Shown piece after piece: positions 24,433 to 32,153 of a stretch of DNA of 64,000 nt. The stretch is taken from contig JBJTOK010000065.1 of the NCBI GenBank assembly GCA_046074525.1, positions 1-64,000 of the forward strand, read 5' to 3'. Below the pieces are notes generated by a model that saw only the letters and a program-made list of their open reading frames with translations, did no database searches and was not told the origin of the DNA. This stretch comes from JAHEZL01 sp046074525 (GTDB lineage Bacteria; Bacteroidota; Bacteroidia; Flavobacteriales_C; GCA-002722245). The number at the start of each line of letters is the position of its first letter. The stretch's first letter is position 1. A program made the position numbers and the translations under genes.

Positions 24433-24852
24433 ATGAACCAGAAATTCAACATAGATAACGGCAAAATAAAACCAGGATTTTCTGTTCCGGAGAACTACTT
24501 CAATGAGCTGGAAGTAAATATTCAGAACAAAATTTCCCGTCCGCAAAAACCCTGGATCAGTCGCTACAAATATGTTGTATCGGGTGCCGCCACCGCAATC
24601 ATCGGTGTTACAGTATGGTGGCTGCAGCCCAATCCGGTTGCACCGGTGGCAGTTAAAGTCGCTCCTGTTCAAAGCACCGACTACGCCTTATACATCAACG
24701 AAAACATAGAAGAATTTGACGACGATCTTTTATATGAATCTTATGCAGAAGCTTCCACCCCGACATCTGCCCGCGCAGCAGAAGATGAGGCCTACAGCTC
24801 ATACCTCATCGACGAAGACATTGATGAAAACACACTTATTGATGAACTCTAA
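24433..24852 (+). CDS. single-pass membrane protein, likely regulator of the adjacent sigma factor
   Basis: A 139-residue protein. The cytoplasmic N-terminus (~1-43) carries FSVPENYFNELEVNIQNKI, a short motif often seen in proteins paired with ECF sigma factors in Bacteroidota. One transmembrane segment (~47-66, YVVSGAATAIIGVTVWWL) follows, then an acidic periplasmic tail ending in Asp/Glu-rich DIDENTLIDEL. No classical zinc-binding anti-sigma motif is seen. Position, topology and spacing (30 bases after the sigma gene) support an anti-sigma-like role; this is inference. Confidence 0.65.
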   Translation: MNQKFNIDNGKIKPGFSVPENYFNELEVNIQNKISRPQKPWISRYKYVVSGAATAIIGVTVWWLQPNPVAPVAVKVAPVQSTDYALYINENIEEFDDDLLYESYAEASTPTSARAAEDEAYSSYLIDEDIDENTLIDEL

Positions 24853-24864
24853 ATCCAAAACACT

Positions 24865-25371
24865 ATGAAAATACTAAGCACCGCCCTCCTCGTGATGGCA
24901 ATGGCAACAAGCCTTTTCGCTCAACCCGATAAAAAACGGGAAGAAATTAAAGCCATGAAAATCGGTTTTATCACCAAGGAACTCAGTCTGACCCCGGAAG
25001 AAGCCCAAAAATTCTGGCCGGTGTACAACGAATTCCAGGAAAAAATGGAAAAAATCCATAACGAAAGAAGAGAGATGCGCAAAGCTGCGAAAGATAAGGG
25101 CGGCATTGACAGCTTACCTAACGTCGAAGTTGAAAAAATGGTAGATAAGGAAATGCAGCTTCAGGAAAGAGAACTGCAAATCAAGAAAGAATTCCACACG
25201 AAAGTGAAAACAGTATTGCCCATTAAAAAAGTGGCAAAGCTTTATCGCGCCGAACATGAATTCAGGAAGCAAATCCTGAAAAAAATGAAGGAACATCACG
25301 GCCCGGCAGGCAAAGGTGGTCCGGGACATCACCCTGGAGGCAAGCCCGATGGCGAGCCGGATGATGAGTAG
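24865..25371 (+). CDS. exported helical protein, Spy/CpxP-like layout, with His/Gly-rich tail
   Basis: A 168-residue protein with a signal peptide (~1-19, ends LFAQ). The rest is predominantly helical and charged, with LTPEEAQKFWPVYNEFQEKM near residue 43, a motif widespread in small Bacteroidota periplasmic proteins and reminiscent of LTxxQ-type Spy/CpxP chaperones. The last ~28 residues are Gly/Pro/His-rich (HHGPAGKGGPGHHPGG), possibly metal-binding. It is the third gene of the sigma cluster, 12 bases after the membrane protein, and is followed by a terminator. It may act as a periplasmic sensor for the module. Confidence 0.7.
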   Translation: MKILSTALLVMAMATSLFAQPDKKREEIKAMKIGFITKELSLTPEEAQKFWPVYNEFQEKMEKIHNERREMRKAAKDKGGIDSLPNVEVEKMVDKEMQLQERELQIKKEFHTKVKTVLPIKKVAKLYRAEHEFRKQILKKMKEHHGPAGKGGPGHHPGGKPDGEPDDE

Positions 25372-25376
25372 AAGAA

Positions 25377-25401
25377 AGTCGGGGAAACCCGACTTTTTTT
25401 G
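25377..25401 (+). terminator. intrinsic terminator of the sigma-factor cluster
   Basis: AGTCGGG and CCCGACT pair around a GAAA tetraloop and are followed by seven T. It lies six bases after the TAG of the preceding gene. Confidence 0.9.
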
Positions 25402-25556
25402 TTGGTGGTTTTCTGAACCAGAATTCATTTGATCAAAAAGATTAAATGATCCATACTCGAAAATCTTTTTATCCTGTATTCACGTGAATCATGGTTTAGA
25501 CAAAGGTTACCTCTTAACACTTTCCGTATTAAACATAAATCCTTTATCTTGACCAC

Positions 25557-26162
25557 GTGAAAAGCCTAACTCTGCTCCTTCTCTCCTTCTGCCTCTTCTC
25601 CTGCTACGACAATCCCGCAGGAAAGAAAATTGCTATTCAAACTCTCGGCTACTTTCCTAAAGAATTCAAGGACTCCGTTGCTGCCGCTATCCATCATTTT
25701 TACGCCGTTGAAGTAGTAGAACTCCCAACACAAAAAATTCCCGAAAGCTTTTTCATCAATGTTAAATCGCCCCGCTATCGTGCTGATTCCATTATTAAAA
25801 TGCTAAACAACGAAAAACCCGATACGGTGGCTTATGTATTGGCGCTGACCGCCGCCGACATATCCGTAACCAAAAACAAAAAGCCTGAAGCGAAATACAA
25901 GGACTGGGGAGTTTTCGGTTATGGCTACGTAGGCAAACCAGGTTGCGTTGTATCTTCTTATAGAATCAAGCATGCATACAAAAAAGTAATGCTGATGAGA
26001 TTACAAAAGATCGCCCTTCACGAAATCGGCCACAATCTCGGATTACCCCACTGCTCCTCACAAAACTGCTTCATGCGCGACGCTGCTGAATCTATCAAAA
26101 CCATAGATAAAGTGGAAATGAACCTGTGCGAAAAATGCAAAAAGAAAGTTGCCCTTTTCTAA
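25557..26162 (+). CDS. archaemetzincin-like metalloprotease, lipoprotein
   Basis: A 201-residue protein starting at a GTG. A short signal peptide has a lipobox at LFSC (Cys16), predicting a lipid-anchored periplasmic or outer-membrane protein. The peptidase family M54 signature is complete: HEIGHNLGLPH at residues 155-165 gives three zinc-ligand His and the catalytic Glu156, followed by the second zinc site Cys166, Cys171, Cys191 and Cys194. The substrate is unknown for bacterial members, and most archaemetzincins are cytoplasmic, so lipid anchoring is notable. It is a single gene after a terminator. Confidence 0.88.
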   Translation: MKSLTLLLLSFCLFSCYDNPAGKKIAIQTLGYFPKEFKDSVAAAIHHFYAVEVVELPTQKIPESFFINVKSPRYRADSIIKMLNNEKPDTVAYVLALTAADISVTKNKKPEAKYKDWGVFGYGYVGKPGCVVSSYRIKHAYKKVMLMRLQKIALHEIGHNLGLPHCSSQNCFMRDAAESIKTIDKVEMNLCEKCKKKVALF

Positions 26163-26252
26163 GGGATTCCAACCCAAACATTTTTTCTCTTTTTTTTCTG
26201 TAGTATCTCCGCAAAAAGCCCTATAATTGCAGGTATTTGTTTTTTAACGAAA

Positions 26253-26711
26253 ATGTCCACAGAAATTCGAGTAAAAGTACGGCAGATTTTTTCCGCTTAT
26301 CTGGAGCAGCATAGCCACAGAAAAACCCCGGAGCGCTTCGCCATACTCGATCAAATTTACTCTCAGAAGGGCCATTTCGAAATAGAGTCGCTCTATGAAA
26401 AAATGAAAAAAAAGAATTACCGCGTCAGCCGCGCTACCTTGTACAACACCATGGATCTGCTACTGGCCTGTAACCTCGTTAGAAAACATCAGTTTGGAAA
26501 AAACCTGGCGCAATTTGAAAAATCACATGAATTCAAACAACATGACCACCTCATCTGTACCGAATGTGGAAAAGTGATGGAGTTCTGTGATCCACGACTG
26601 CAAAACATTAAAACAACCGTAGGCGAAATACTGGACTTTGAGGTAATGCATCATTCCCTTAACTTGTACGGTGTTTGCTCATCATGTAAATCTTTGAATA
26701 AATCGAAATGA
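26253..26711 (+). CDS. Fur-family metal-dependent transcriptional regulator
   Basis: A 152-residue protein. The N-terminal winged helix is at ~15-90 (RKTPERFAILDQIYSQKGHFEIESLYEKM, YRVSRATLYNTMDLLLACNLVR). The dimerisation domain holds HDHLICTECGKVMEF and a second CxxC, VCSSC, near the C-terminus, the structural zinc site typical of Fur and PerR. Whether it senses iron, peroxide or zinc is not decidable here. Its TGA overlaps the purA ATG as ATGA, so the two are translationally coupled. Confidence 0.92.
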   Translation: MSTEIRVKVRQIFSAYLEQHSHRKTPERFAILDQIYSQKGHFEIESLYEKMKKKNYRVSRATLYNTMDLLLACNLVRKHQFGKNLAQFEKSHEFKQHDHLICTECGKVMEFCDPRLQNIKTTVGEILDFEVMHHSLNLYGVCSSCKSLNKSK

Positions 26712-27994
26712 CAAAAGTTGACGTATTATTAGGCCTCCAATGGGGAGATGAAGGAAAAGGAAAAATTGTAGATGTTTTCACTCCTAAATATGATATTATA
26801 GCACGCTTCCAGGGCGGACCCAATGCGGGACACACCCTTGAATTTGATGGCATCAAACACGTGTTGCATACCATTCCATCAGGAATTTTTCATGACGATA
26901 CGATGAATATCATCGGTAATGGCGTGGTGATCGATCCGGTGATCCTCAAAAAAGAAATTGAAAAATTGACCGACCGTGGTGTTGACGTGACCAAAAAGAT
27001 GTACATCTCCCGCAAGGCCCACCTCATCCTGCCAACACACAAGTTGCTGGATGCCGCTTCTGAAGCAGCAAAAGGAAAGGCAAAGATTGGTTCTACACTG
27101 AAAGGTATCGGTCCGACTTACATGGACAAAACCGGTCGCAATGGTCTCCGTATCGGCGATATCGAATTATCTGATTTTAAGGAAAGATATAAAGTTCTGG
27201 TTGATAAGCACAAAGCGATGCTGGATCAATACGGCTTCGATTATTCTGGTCTTGCTGAAACAGAAAAAGAATGGTTCGGTGGTATCGATAGTCTGAAAAA
27301 ACTGACTTTCATCGACAGTGAACATTATTTAACTGACGCCTTCAAAGCCGGAAAATCTATCCTCGCTGAAGGTGCGCAAGGTTCTTTACTTGATATTGAT
27401 TTTGGTTCATATCCCTTTGTTACTTCTTCCAACACCATTTGCGCCGGAGCCTGCACCGGTTTAGGTATTGCCCCTAACCGCATTGGTGAAGTGTTTGGTA
27501 TTTTCAAGGCTTACTGCACCCGTGTAGGCAGCGGTCCGTTCCCTACCGAGCTGGAAGATGCTACTGGTGAAGCCATGAGAAAAGAAGGGAATGAGTTTGG
27601 TTCCACTACCGGTCGTCCGAGAAGATGCGGATGGATTGATCTTCCTGCACTCAAATACTCTATCGCCCTCAATGGCGTTACTCAGTTGATCATGATGAAA
27701 GCCGATGTACTGAGTATTTTCGATACTATTAAAGTGTGCACACATTATTTATATAAAGGTGTTAAAACCGACCGCTTCCCATACAATGTAGAGCCTGAAA
27801 ACGTTCAACCAGTGTACGTGGATCTCAAAGGATGGAATAAGGATCTGACAGGTTTAACATCGACTGATGGCATGCCGAAGGAACTGCTGGATTATATCCT
27901 CTTCCTTGAAAAAGAACTGGAAACTCCAATTACGGTAGTATCGGTTGGTCCCGACAGAAAACAAACACTCATCAGAGACAAAGCCCTTGTTTAA
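26708..27994 (+). CDS. purA: adenylosuccinate synthase
   Basis: A 428-residue enzyme that joins aspartate to IMP with GTP, the first step from IMP to AMP. The GTP-binding N-terminal motif GLQWGDEGKGK is at residues 9-19, GGPNAGHT follows, then the IMP-contact segment GSTLKGIGPTYMDKTGRNGLR and the C-terminal TTGRPRRCGWIDLPALKYS. Length and motifs are complete. It is translationally coupled to the upstream Fur-family gene and followed 21 bases later by the OstA-like gene. Confidence 0.98.
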   Translation: MTKVDVLLGLQWGDEGKGKIVDVFTPKYDIIARFQGGPNAGHTLEFDGIKHVLHTIPSGIFHDDTMNIIGNGVVIDPVILKKEIEKLTDRGVDVTKKMYISRKAHLILPTHKLLDAASEAAKGKAKIGSTLKGIGPTYMDKTGRNGLRIGDIELSDFKERYKVLVDKHKAMLDQYGFDYSGLAETEKEWFGGIDSLKKLTFIDSEHYLTDAFKAGKSILAEGAQGSLLDIDFGSYPFVTSSNTICAGACTGLGIAPNRIGEVFGIFKAYCTRVGSGPFPTELEDATGEAMRKEGNEFGSTTGRPRRCGWIDLPALKYSIALNGVTQLIMMKADVLSIFDTIKVCTHYLYKGVKTDRFPYNVEPENVQPVYVDLKGWNKDLTGLTSTDGMPKELLDYILFLEKELETPITVVSVGPDRKQTLIRDKALV

Positions 27995-28015
27995 CAGGGC
28001 TCAACAGGATAAGAA

Positions 28016-29539
28016 ATGAAGTTCAAAATAGTATTCACATCGTTTTTTATCCTTGCTCTTTTCTTCTCCTCTCCCCTTTTGAAAGCCCAGAGCGGTATGT
28101 TCCTGAGCGACAAAAAGGAATATGTTGAAATTCTGGGAGCCGATTACCTGGAATCCACCCGTCCCGGAGAACAGAAACTCGTTGGGCATGTGCGACTCAA
28201 GCAGGGCAATGTAATGCTGGCTTGCGACAGTGCCTTTATCTACGAGAAGAACAACGACTTCTATGCCTACGGCCATGTATACATGAACAAGCGTGATTCG
28301 GTGAAAACCTACTGCGATGTGATGAAATATTACGGAGAAAAGAAGCTCACCATCTTCAGCGGAAATGTACGAATGATCAGCGATAAGACGATTATAGAAA
28401 CCGATCAGCTGTATTACCAGAACGAAAAAAACAATGCCTATTATCTGGATGGAGCCAATATCAAAGCCGATAAAGCAAAGATCTACAGTAAAAAAGGTTA
28501 CTATAATACGTCCACAAAACTCATCAACTTCAAGAAAAACGTGGTGGTGAAAACCGCCGATTTCAGTATTATTTCCGACACCCTTACCTACCATACTCCC
28601 ACACAAAAGACGATGTTCAATGGTCCGACCAACATCATTTCCAAATCCATCAAAATCTACTGTGAAGCCGGTTACTTCGACGAACTGAAGCAGGAATCTG
28701 TCTTCCGGAAAAACGCGAAAATCATTGAAAAAGCACAAATCATTTACGCCGATTCCATTCATCGCAACAGCAGGACTTACATTACCGATGCCTATAAAAA
28801 TGTGCGCGCGATCGATACGGTTGAACATTTAGCCATCACTGGAAATCACGGTATCTTCTACGAAAAAGCAGGCAAAAGCGTGATGACGGAAAACGCCATG
28901 CTGGAGCAACTTATCGACAACGACACCCTCTTCCTTCATGCCGATACTTTAAAAGCCCTGAACGATACTGTTAGAAAAGAAAAGAAGATTTATGCCTATT
29001 ACGGCGTTCGCTTTTTCAGGAAGGATTTGCAGGGAAGTTGTGATTCAATGACCTATTTCCCCTCGGATTCATTGATCCGCCTCTATCGCGAACCAGTAAT
29101 TTGGTCGGGAGAAAGTCAGATCACCGGCGATTACATTGAGCTATTTATTTACGGCGGCAAGATCCGTGAATTGCGCATCCACAAGAATGGATTTATCATT
29201 TCAAATAACGGTCCGGATACCTACGACCAGATCAAAGGCCGCGACATGATTGGTTATTTCGATGATGGGAAAATGAAAAAAATGAAGGTGACCGGGAATG
29301 GTCAAACCATCTATTACGTCAAGGAAAACGATGGCTCTTATGTTGGCGCCAACCAGGCCGACTGCAGTAACCTGATCATCACTTTCAAGGATTCCAAAGT
29401 CTCTAAAATCAAGTTTTTGGTGAAGCCGGTTGCGACTTTCCATCCTATCGACAAGGTGAATGTGGACAAACTGAAACTGGAAAACTTCCGCTGGAGAAGT
29501 AAGGAAAAACCGGCAACAAAGGAGGATTTACTGGATTAG
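28016..29539 (+). CDS. OstA-like (LptA/LptD N-terminal fold) envelope protein
   Basis: A 507-residue exported protein. The signal peptide covers ~1-24 (ends LKAQ). The body is made of repeated beta-jellyroll strands typical of OstA domains: VGHVRLKQGNVMLACDSAFIYEKNNDFYAYGHVYMN near the start and YYGVRFFRKDLQGSCDSMTYFPSDSLIRLYREPVIW later. Each carries the CDSAF/CDSMTYF signature of Bacteroidota OstA-like proteins. It probably forms part of, or helps, the lipopolysaccharide bridge to the outer membrane. No LptD barrel is attached. It ends with TAG. Confidence 0.88.
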   Translation: MKFKIVFTSFFILALFFSSPLLKAQSGMFLSDKKEYVEILGADYLESTRPGEQKLVGHVRLKQGNVMLACDSAFIYEKNNDFYAYGHVYMNKRDSVKTYCDVMKYYGEKKLTIFSGNVRMISDKTIIETDQLYYQNEKNNAYYLDGANIKADKAKIYSKKGYYNTSTKLINFKKNVVVKTADFSIISDTLTYHTPTQKTMFNGPTNIISKSIKIYCEAGYFDELKQESVFRKNAKIIEKAQIIYADSIHRNSRTYITDAYKNVRAIDTVEHLAITGNHGIFYEKAGKSVMTENAMLEQLIDNDTLFLHADTLKALNDTVRKEKKIYAYYGVRFFRKDLQGSCDSMTYFPSDSLIRLYREPVIWSGESQITGDYIELFIYGGKIRELRIHKNGFIISNNGPDTYDQIKGRDMIGYFDDGKMKKMKVTGNGQTIYYVKENDGSYVGANQADCSNLIITFKDSKVSKIKFLVKPVATFHPIDKVNVDKLKLENFRWRSKEKPATKEDLLD

Positions 29540-29569
29540 ATAATAGTATGGAAAAGGAAAATTAAGGCC

Positions 29570-29658
29570 ATGAGTTCTTCCTTCGTCGATGACATACGCG
29601 AGAAATTCACACAATAATTCACATTTGTCATCCTGAGCAAGGAAGGACCTATCGCCCT
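29570..29658. repeat. palindromic intergenic element, GGACCTATCG family, copy 1
   Basis: The right arm TGTCATCCTGAGCAAGGAAG continues into GGACCTATCGCCCT (29626-29658). A degenerate left arm (TTCTTCCTTCGTCGATGACA, about 29574-29593) is its partial reverse complement. It lies between the convergent OstA-like and porD genes. The right arm recurs almost unchanged at 39248-39280. Confidence 0.65.
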
Positions 29659-29677
29659 AATAGAACACTACCAAATT

Positions 29678-30571
29678 TTATTTCTGAAGAATTTTATTGT
29701 AACGATTTCCATTTCCCGGATCAATTTTCGTGAGATAATCTACCATCGCCTGTTTGTCGGCTACGCTATCATCCTTATAGATATTGATGATCTCCTGGTA
29801 CTTGGCATCGAAAAACACTTTTACAGAATAAGAGTTTGGTTTTCTGCGCACCAATGCATCCAGTAGTTTAAGAGATTCAGTAATGGTTTCTCGGCCCTTC
29901 ACCGTTTCCTTGGCCATGATATCGAGTCCGAGTCGGTGGTATTTATAATTACAAATACGCAAAGGTTCGTACACCTCATTCATCAGGTTTTCTATGAGCC
30001 AGTAGCGATTCCTTGTACCATCATTGGCCTTCCAACCGCTAGCTGCTGCACTTTGAGCATTATTGATAATGTTTTGCGCCTTTGAAAAATAGTCGCTACC
30101 GCCCTTCAGGGCATAAGTATCGTAATCGAAACCAATGATCACGTACGCATAATAAGCCAGCATCGCCGTGAGATTGGAGATGAATTCATTATCGGAGTAA
30201 TCCATCGTTTGCGAGGGAGTATAAGCAAAATTAAAATCGTTGTCGTTGATGTCCATCAGCTGCGACTTGTAAGTAGCACCATAAATTGGCCGGAAAGACT
30301 GCACCACCACAGAAGCCATAAACTGATCGGTAGCCGGTGCGCTGTTTACAGTAATGAATAAATTGCATTCAATCTTTTCTTCGAGGGAAAATGCATCAGA
30401 AGTCCACTTCCTGTTGTTCATGAAATCAGAAATATCCTTTTTCAGTTTCTGAAAAAGAGCGGGATCAACACCTTGTACCTGGGCATGAATGATCTCCACT
30501 TTGCAATTCAGCTCCTGGGCGGAGACAAACCGACAAAGACTCAGGAATATCAACAGGAACAAGATTCTCAT
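29678..30571 (-). CDS. porD: type IX secretion accessory protein PorD (DUF4835)
   Basis: A 297-residue exported protein with a signal peptide at ~1-18 (ends VSAQ). The family core is evident: ELNCKVEIIHAQVQG, FMNNRKWTSDAF, ECNLFITV, SVVVQSFRPIYGATYKS, YAYVIIGFDYDTYALKGG, GTRNRYWLIENLMN, and a terminal IDPGNGNRYNKIL. PorD belongs to the type IX secretion or gliding apparatus set in Bacteroidota; its exact role is not known. Its start overlaps the end of coaBC by one base, giving the order bamD-rpoZ-coaBC-porD common in the phylum. T9SS cargo proteins at 56710 and 59589 support a working system. Confidence 0.88.
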   Translation of the reverse strand: MRILFLLIFLSLCRFVSAQELNCKVEIIHAQVQGVDPALFQKLKKDISDFMNNRKWTSDAFSLEEKIECNLFITVNSAPATDQFMASVVVQSFRPIYGATYKSQLMDINDNDFNFAYTPSQTMDYSDNEFISNLTAMLAYYAYVIIGFDYDTYALKGGSDYFSKAQNIINNAQSAAASGWKANDGTRNRYWLIENLMNEVYEPLRICNYKYHRLGLDIMAKETVKGRETITESLKLLDALVRRKPNSYSVKVFFDAKYQEIINIYKDDSVADKQAMVDYLTKIDPGNGNRYNKILQK

Positions 30572-31773
30572 TATTTCGATTTAAGGACGTTTACTATTTT
30601 ATGGACGATGTCGGCTGCGACTTCTTTTTTCGATTTTGATTCAAACGATTCAACTTCATAGTTATTGCCGATAAACTGCACTCTGTTGGAATCAACTCCA
30701 AATCCTTTATTTCCTGAATTGAGAGAATTCAGAACGATGAAATCCGCATTCTTTCTTTTCACTTTTTCCTTGGCGTTTTCCAGTTCATTTTCGGTTTCCA
30801 GGGCAAAGCCTACCACAATCTGACTGGCTTTTTTCATGCTGCCCAACTGCAGAAGAATGTCCTTCGTTTTAGAAAGTTCAAGATGCAGTCCGGCGTCATT
30901 CTTCTTTATTTTCTGGTCGGCTTTACGCACAGGGCTATAATCCGCTACGGCAGCGGCCATCACAGCGATATCCATTTTTTCAAAAGCAGAAGTACATTGC
31001 TTGTACATTTCTTCGGCCGACAACACGTCAATTCTTTTAATCCCGGGAACGATTGTAGTAATATCGGAAGGGCCGATCACCAAAGTCACTTCAGCACCGT
31101 TACGCGCCAATTCTTCGGCCACAGCCACTCCCATTTTACCTGAAGAATGATTGCCAATGAAGCGCACAGGATCGATAGCTTCGTAAGTAGGCCCGGCAGA
31201 AACAAGTGCCTTTTTACCCAACAGTTCTTTATCGCTTAACTGTGCTTTGATGTGCTCAGCAATTTCCTCTGGTTCGGCCATACGACCTTCGCCTATGAGT
31301 CCGCTTGCCAGCTCTCCATACCCAGGCTGGATCATCACGTTGCCGTAAGACTTCAACTTAGCGATATTTTCAAGAGTTGCAGGATGTTTGTACATATCCA
31401 GATCCATCGCCGGGGCAAAAAGAACAGGGCATTTTGCCGACAGATAAACCGCCATCAGCAGGTTATCGCAAGCACCATGGGCCATCTTGCTCAGGGTATT
31501 GGCACTTGCCGGAGCAATCACCATAACATCGGCCCATAGTCCGAGATCAACATGGTTGTTCCACGTTCCGTCTTCCTTATTGGAAAAAGCCGACAGCACA
31601 GGATTTCCGGAAAGGACCGATAAAGTGAGAGGGGTTATAAAATCAAATGCGGAAGGAGTCATTACAACTTTCACTTCCGCATTTTCTTTTTTAAGTATTC
31701 TGACGAGATAAGCTACCTTGTAAGCAGCTATGCTTCCCGTTACTCCTATCAGTATTTTTTTGCCTTTAAGCAT
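30571..31773 (-). CDS. coaBC: bifunctional phosphopantothenoylcysteine decarboxylase/synthetase
   Basis: A 400-residue fused CoaC-CoaB enzyme of coenzyme A synthesis. The N-terminal flavin decarboxylase domain (~1-180) shows GVTGSIAAYKVAYLVR, WNNHVDLGLWADVMVIAPASANTLSKMAHG and the PAMDLDMYKHPATLENI substrate segment. The CoaB synthetase domain (~185-400) begins KKALVSAGPTYEAIDPVRFIGNHSSGKMG and includes AAVADYSPV and VGFALETENELENAKEKVKRKN. It makes 4'-phosphopantetheine from phosphopantothenate and cysteine. It is part of the bamD-rpoZ-coaBC-porD operon. Confidence 0.97.
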   Translation of the reverse strand: MLKGKKILIGVTGSIAAYKVAYLVRILKKENAEVKVVMTPSAFDFITPLTLSVLSGNPVLSAFSNKEDGTWNNHVDLGLWADVMVIAPASANTLSKMAHGACDNLLMAVYLSAKCPVLFAPAMDLDMYKHPATLENIAKLKSYGNVMIQPGYGELASGLIGEGRMAEPEEIAEHIKAQLSDKELLGKKALVSAGPTYEAIDPVRFIGNHSSGKMGVAVAEELARNGAEVTLVIGPSDITTIVPGIKRIDVLSAEEMYKQCTSAFEKMDIAVMAAAVADYSPVRKADQKIKKNDAGLHLELSKTKDILLQLGSMKKASQIVVGFALETENELENAKEKVKRKNADFIVLNSLNSGNKGFGVDSNRVQFIGNNYEVESFESKSKKEVAADIVHKIVNVLKSK

Positions 31774-31796
31774 GGAAAGACAAAAAAAGAGAGGTA

Positions 31797-32153
31797 TTAA
31801 TCGTTAGATTCTTTGTCTTTTTCAACTTCCGTCTGTTGCTCAGCAACTGGGTTTCTGTAATAAACCTCGCCATCTTCCCATTCTTTGGAAGCGATGAGTA
31901 CCGGCTTAGGCAAACGCTCATAGAATTTAGAGATTTCAATCTGCTCGCGGTTTTCAAACACCTCTTCAAGGCTATCCGAAGCAGTAGCAAATTCTTCCAG
32001 TTTCTGGTTCAACTCTGTTTTCAGATCAACACCAACCTGGTTAGATCTTTTAGCAAGGATGTTGATTACTTCATAGATGTTACCATCTTTAGTAAAGGCA
32101 TTAACATCTCTGGTAATGGTTGAATTCGCTGCTTTAGTTTTTTTGTAATCCAT
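31797..32153 (-). CDS. rpoZ: DNA-directed RNA polymerase omega subunit
   Basis: A 118-residue protein of the Bacteroidota omega type. It begins MDYKKTKAANSTITRDVNAF, has YEVINILAKRSNQVGVDLKTEL, the segment equivalent to the omega helix that latches beta-prime, and ends in an acidic tail with KEWEDGEVYYRNPV. Its ATG lies 20 bases inside the end of bamD, indicating tight translational coupling. It stabilises the core polymerase. Confidence 0.92.
   Translation of the reverse strand: MDYKKTKAANSTITRDVNAFTKDGNIYEVINILAKRSNQVGVDLKTELNQKLEEFATASDSLEEVFENREQIEISKFYERLPKPVLIASKEWEDGEVYYRNPVAEQQTEVEKDKESND

Noticed and set aside
28001..28828. A 275-codon minus-strand ORF opposite the OstA-like gene
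   Set aside because: The plus strand carries a well-conserved OstA-like protein with a signal peptide; the antisense frame is Phe/Ile/Val-rich with no recognisable motif.
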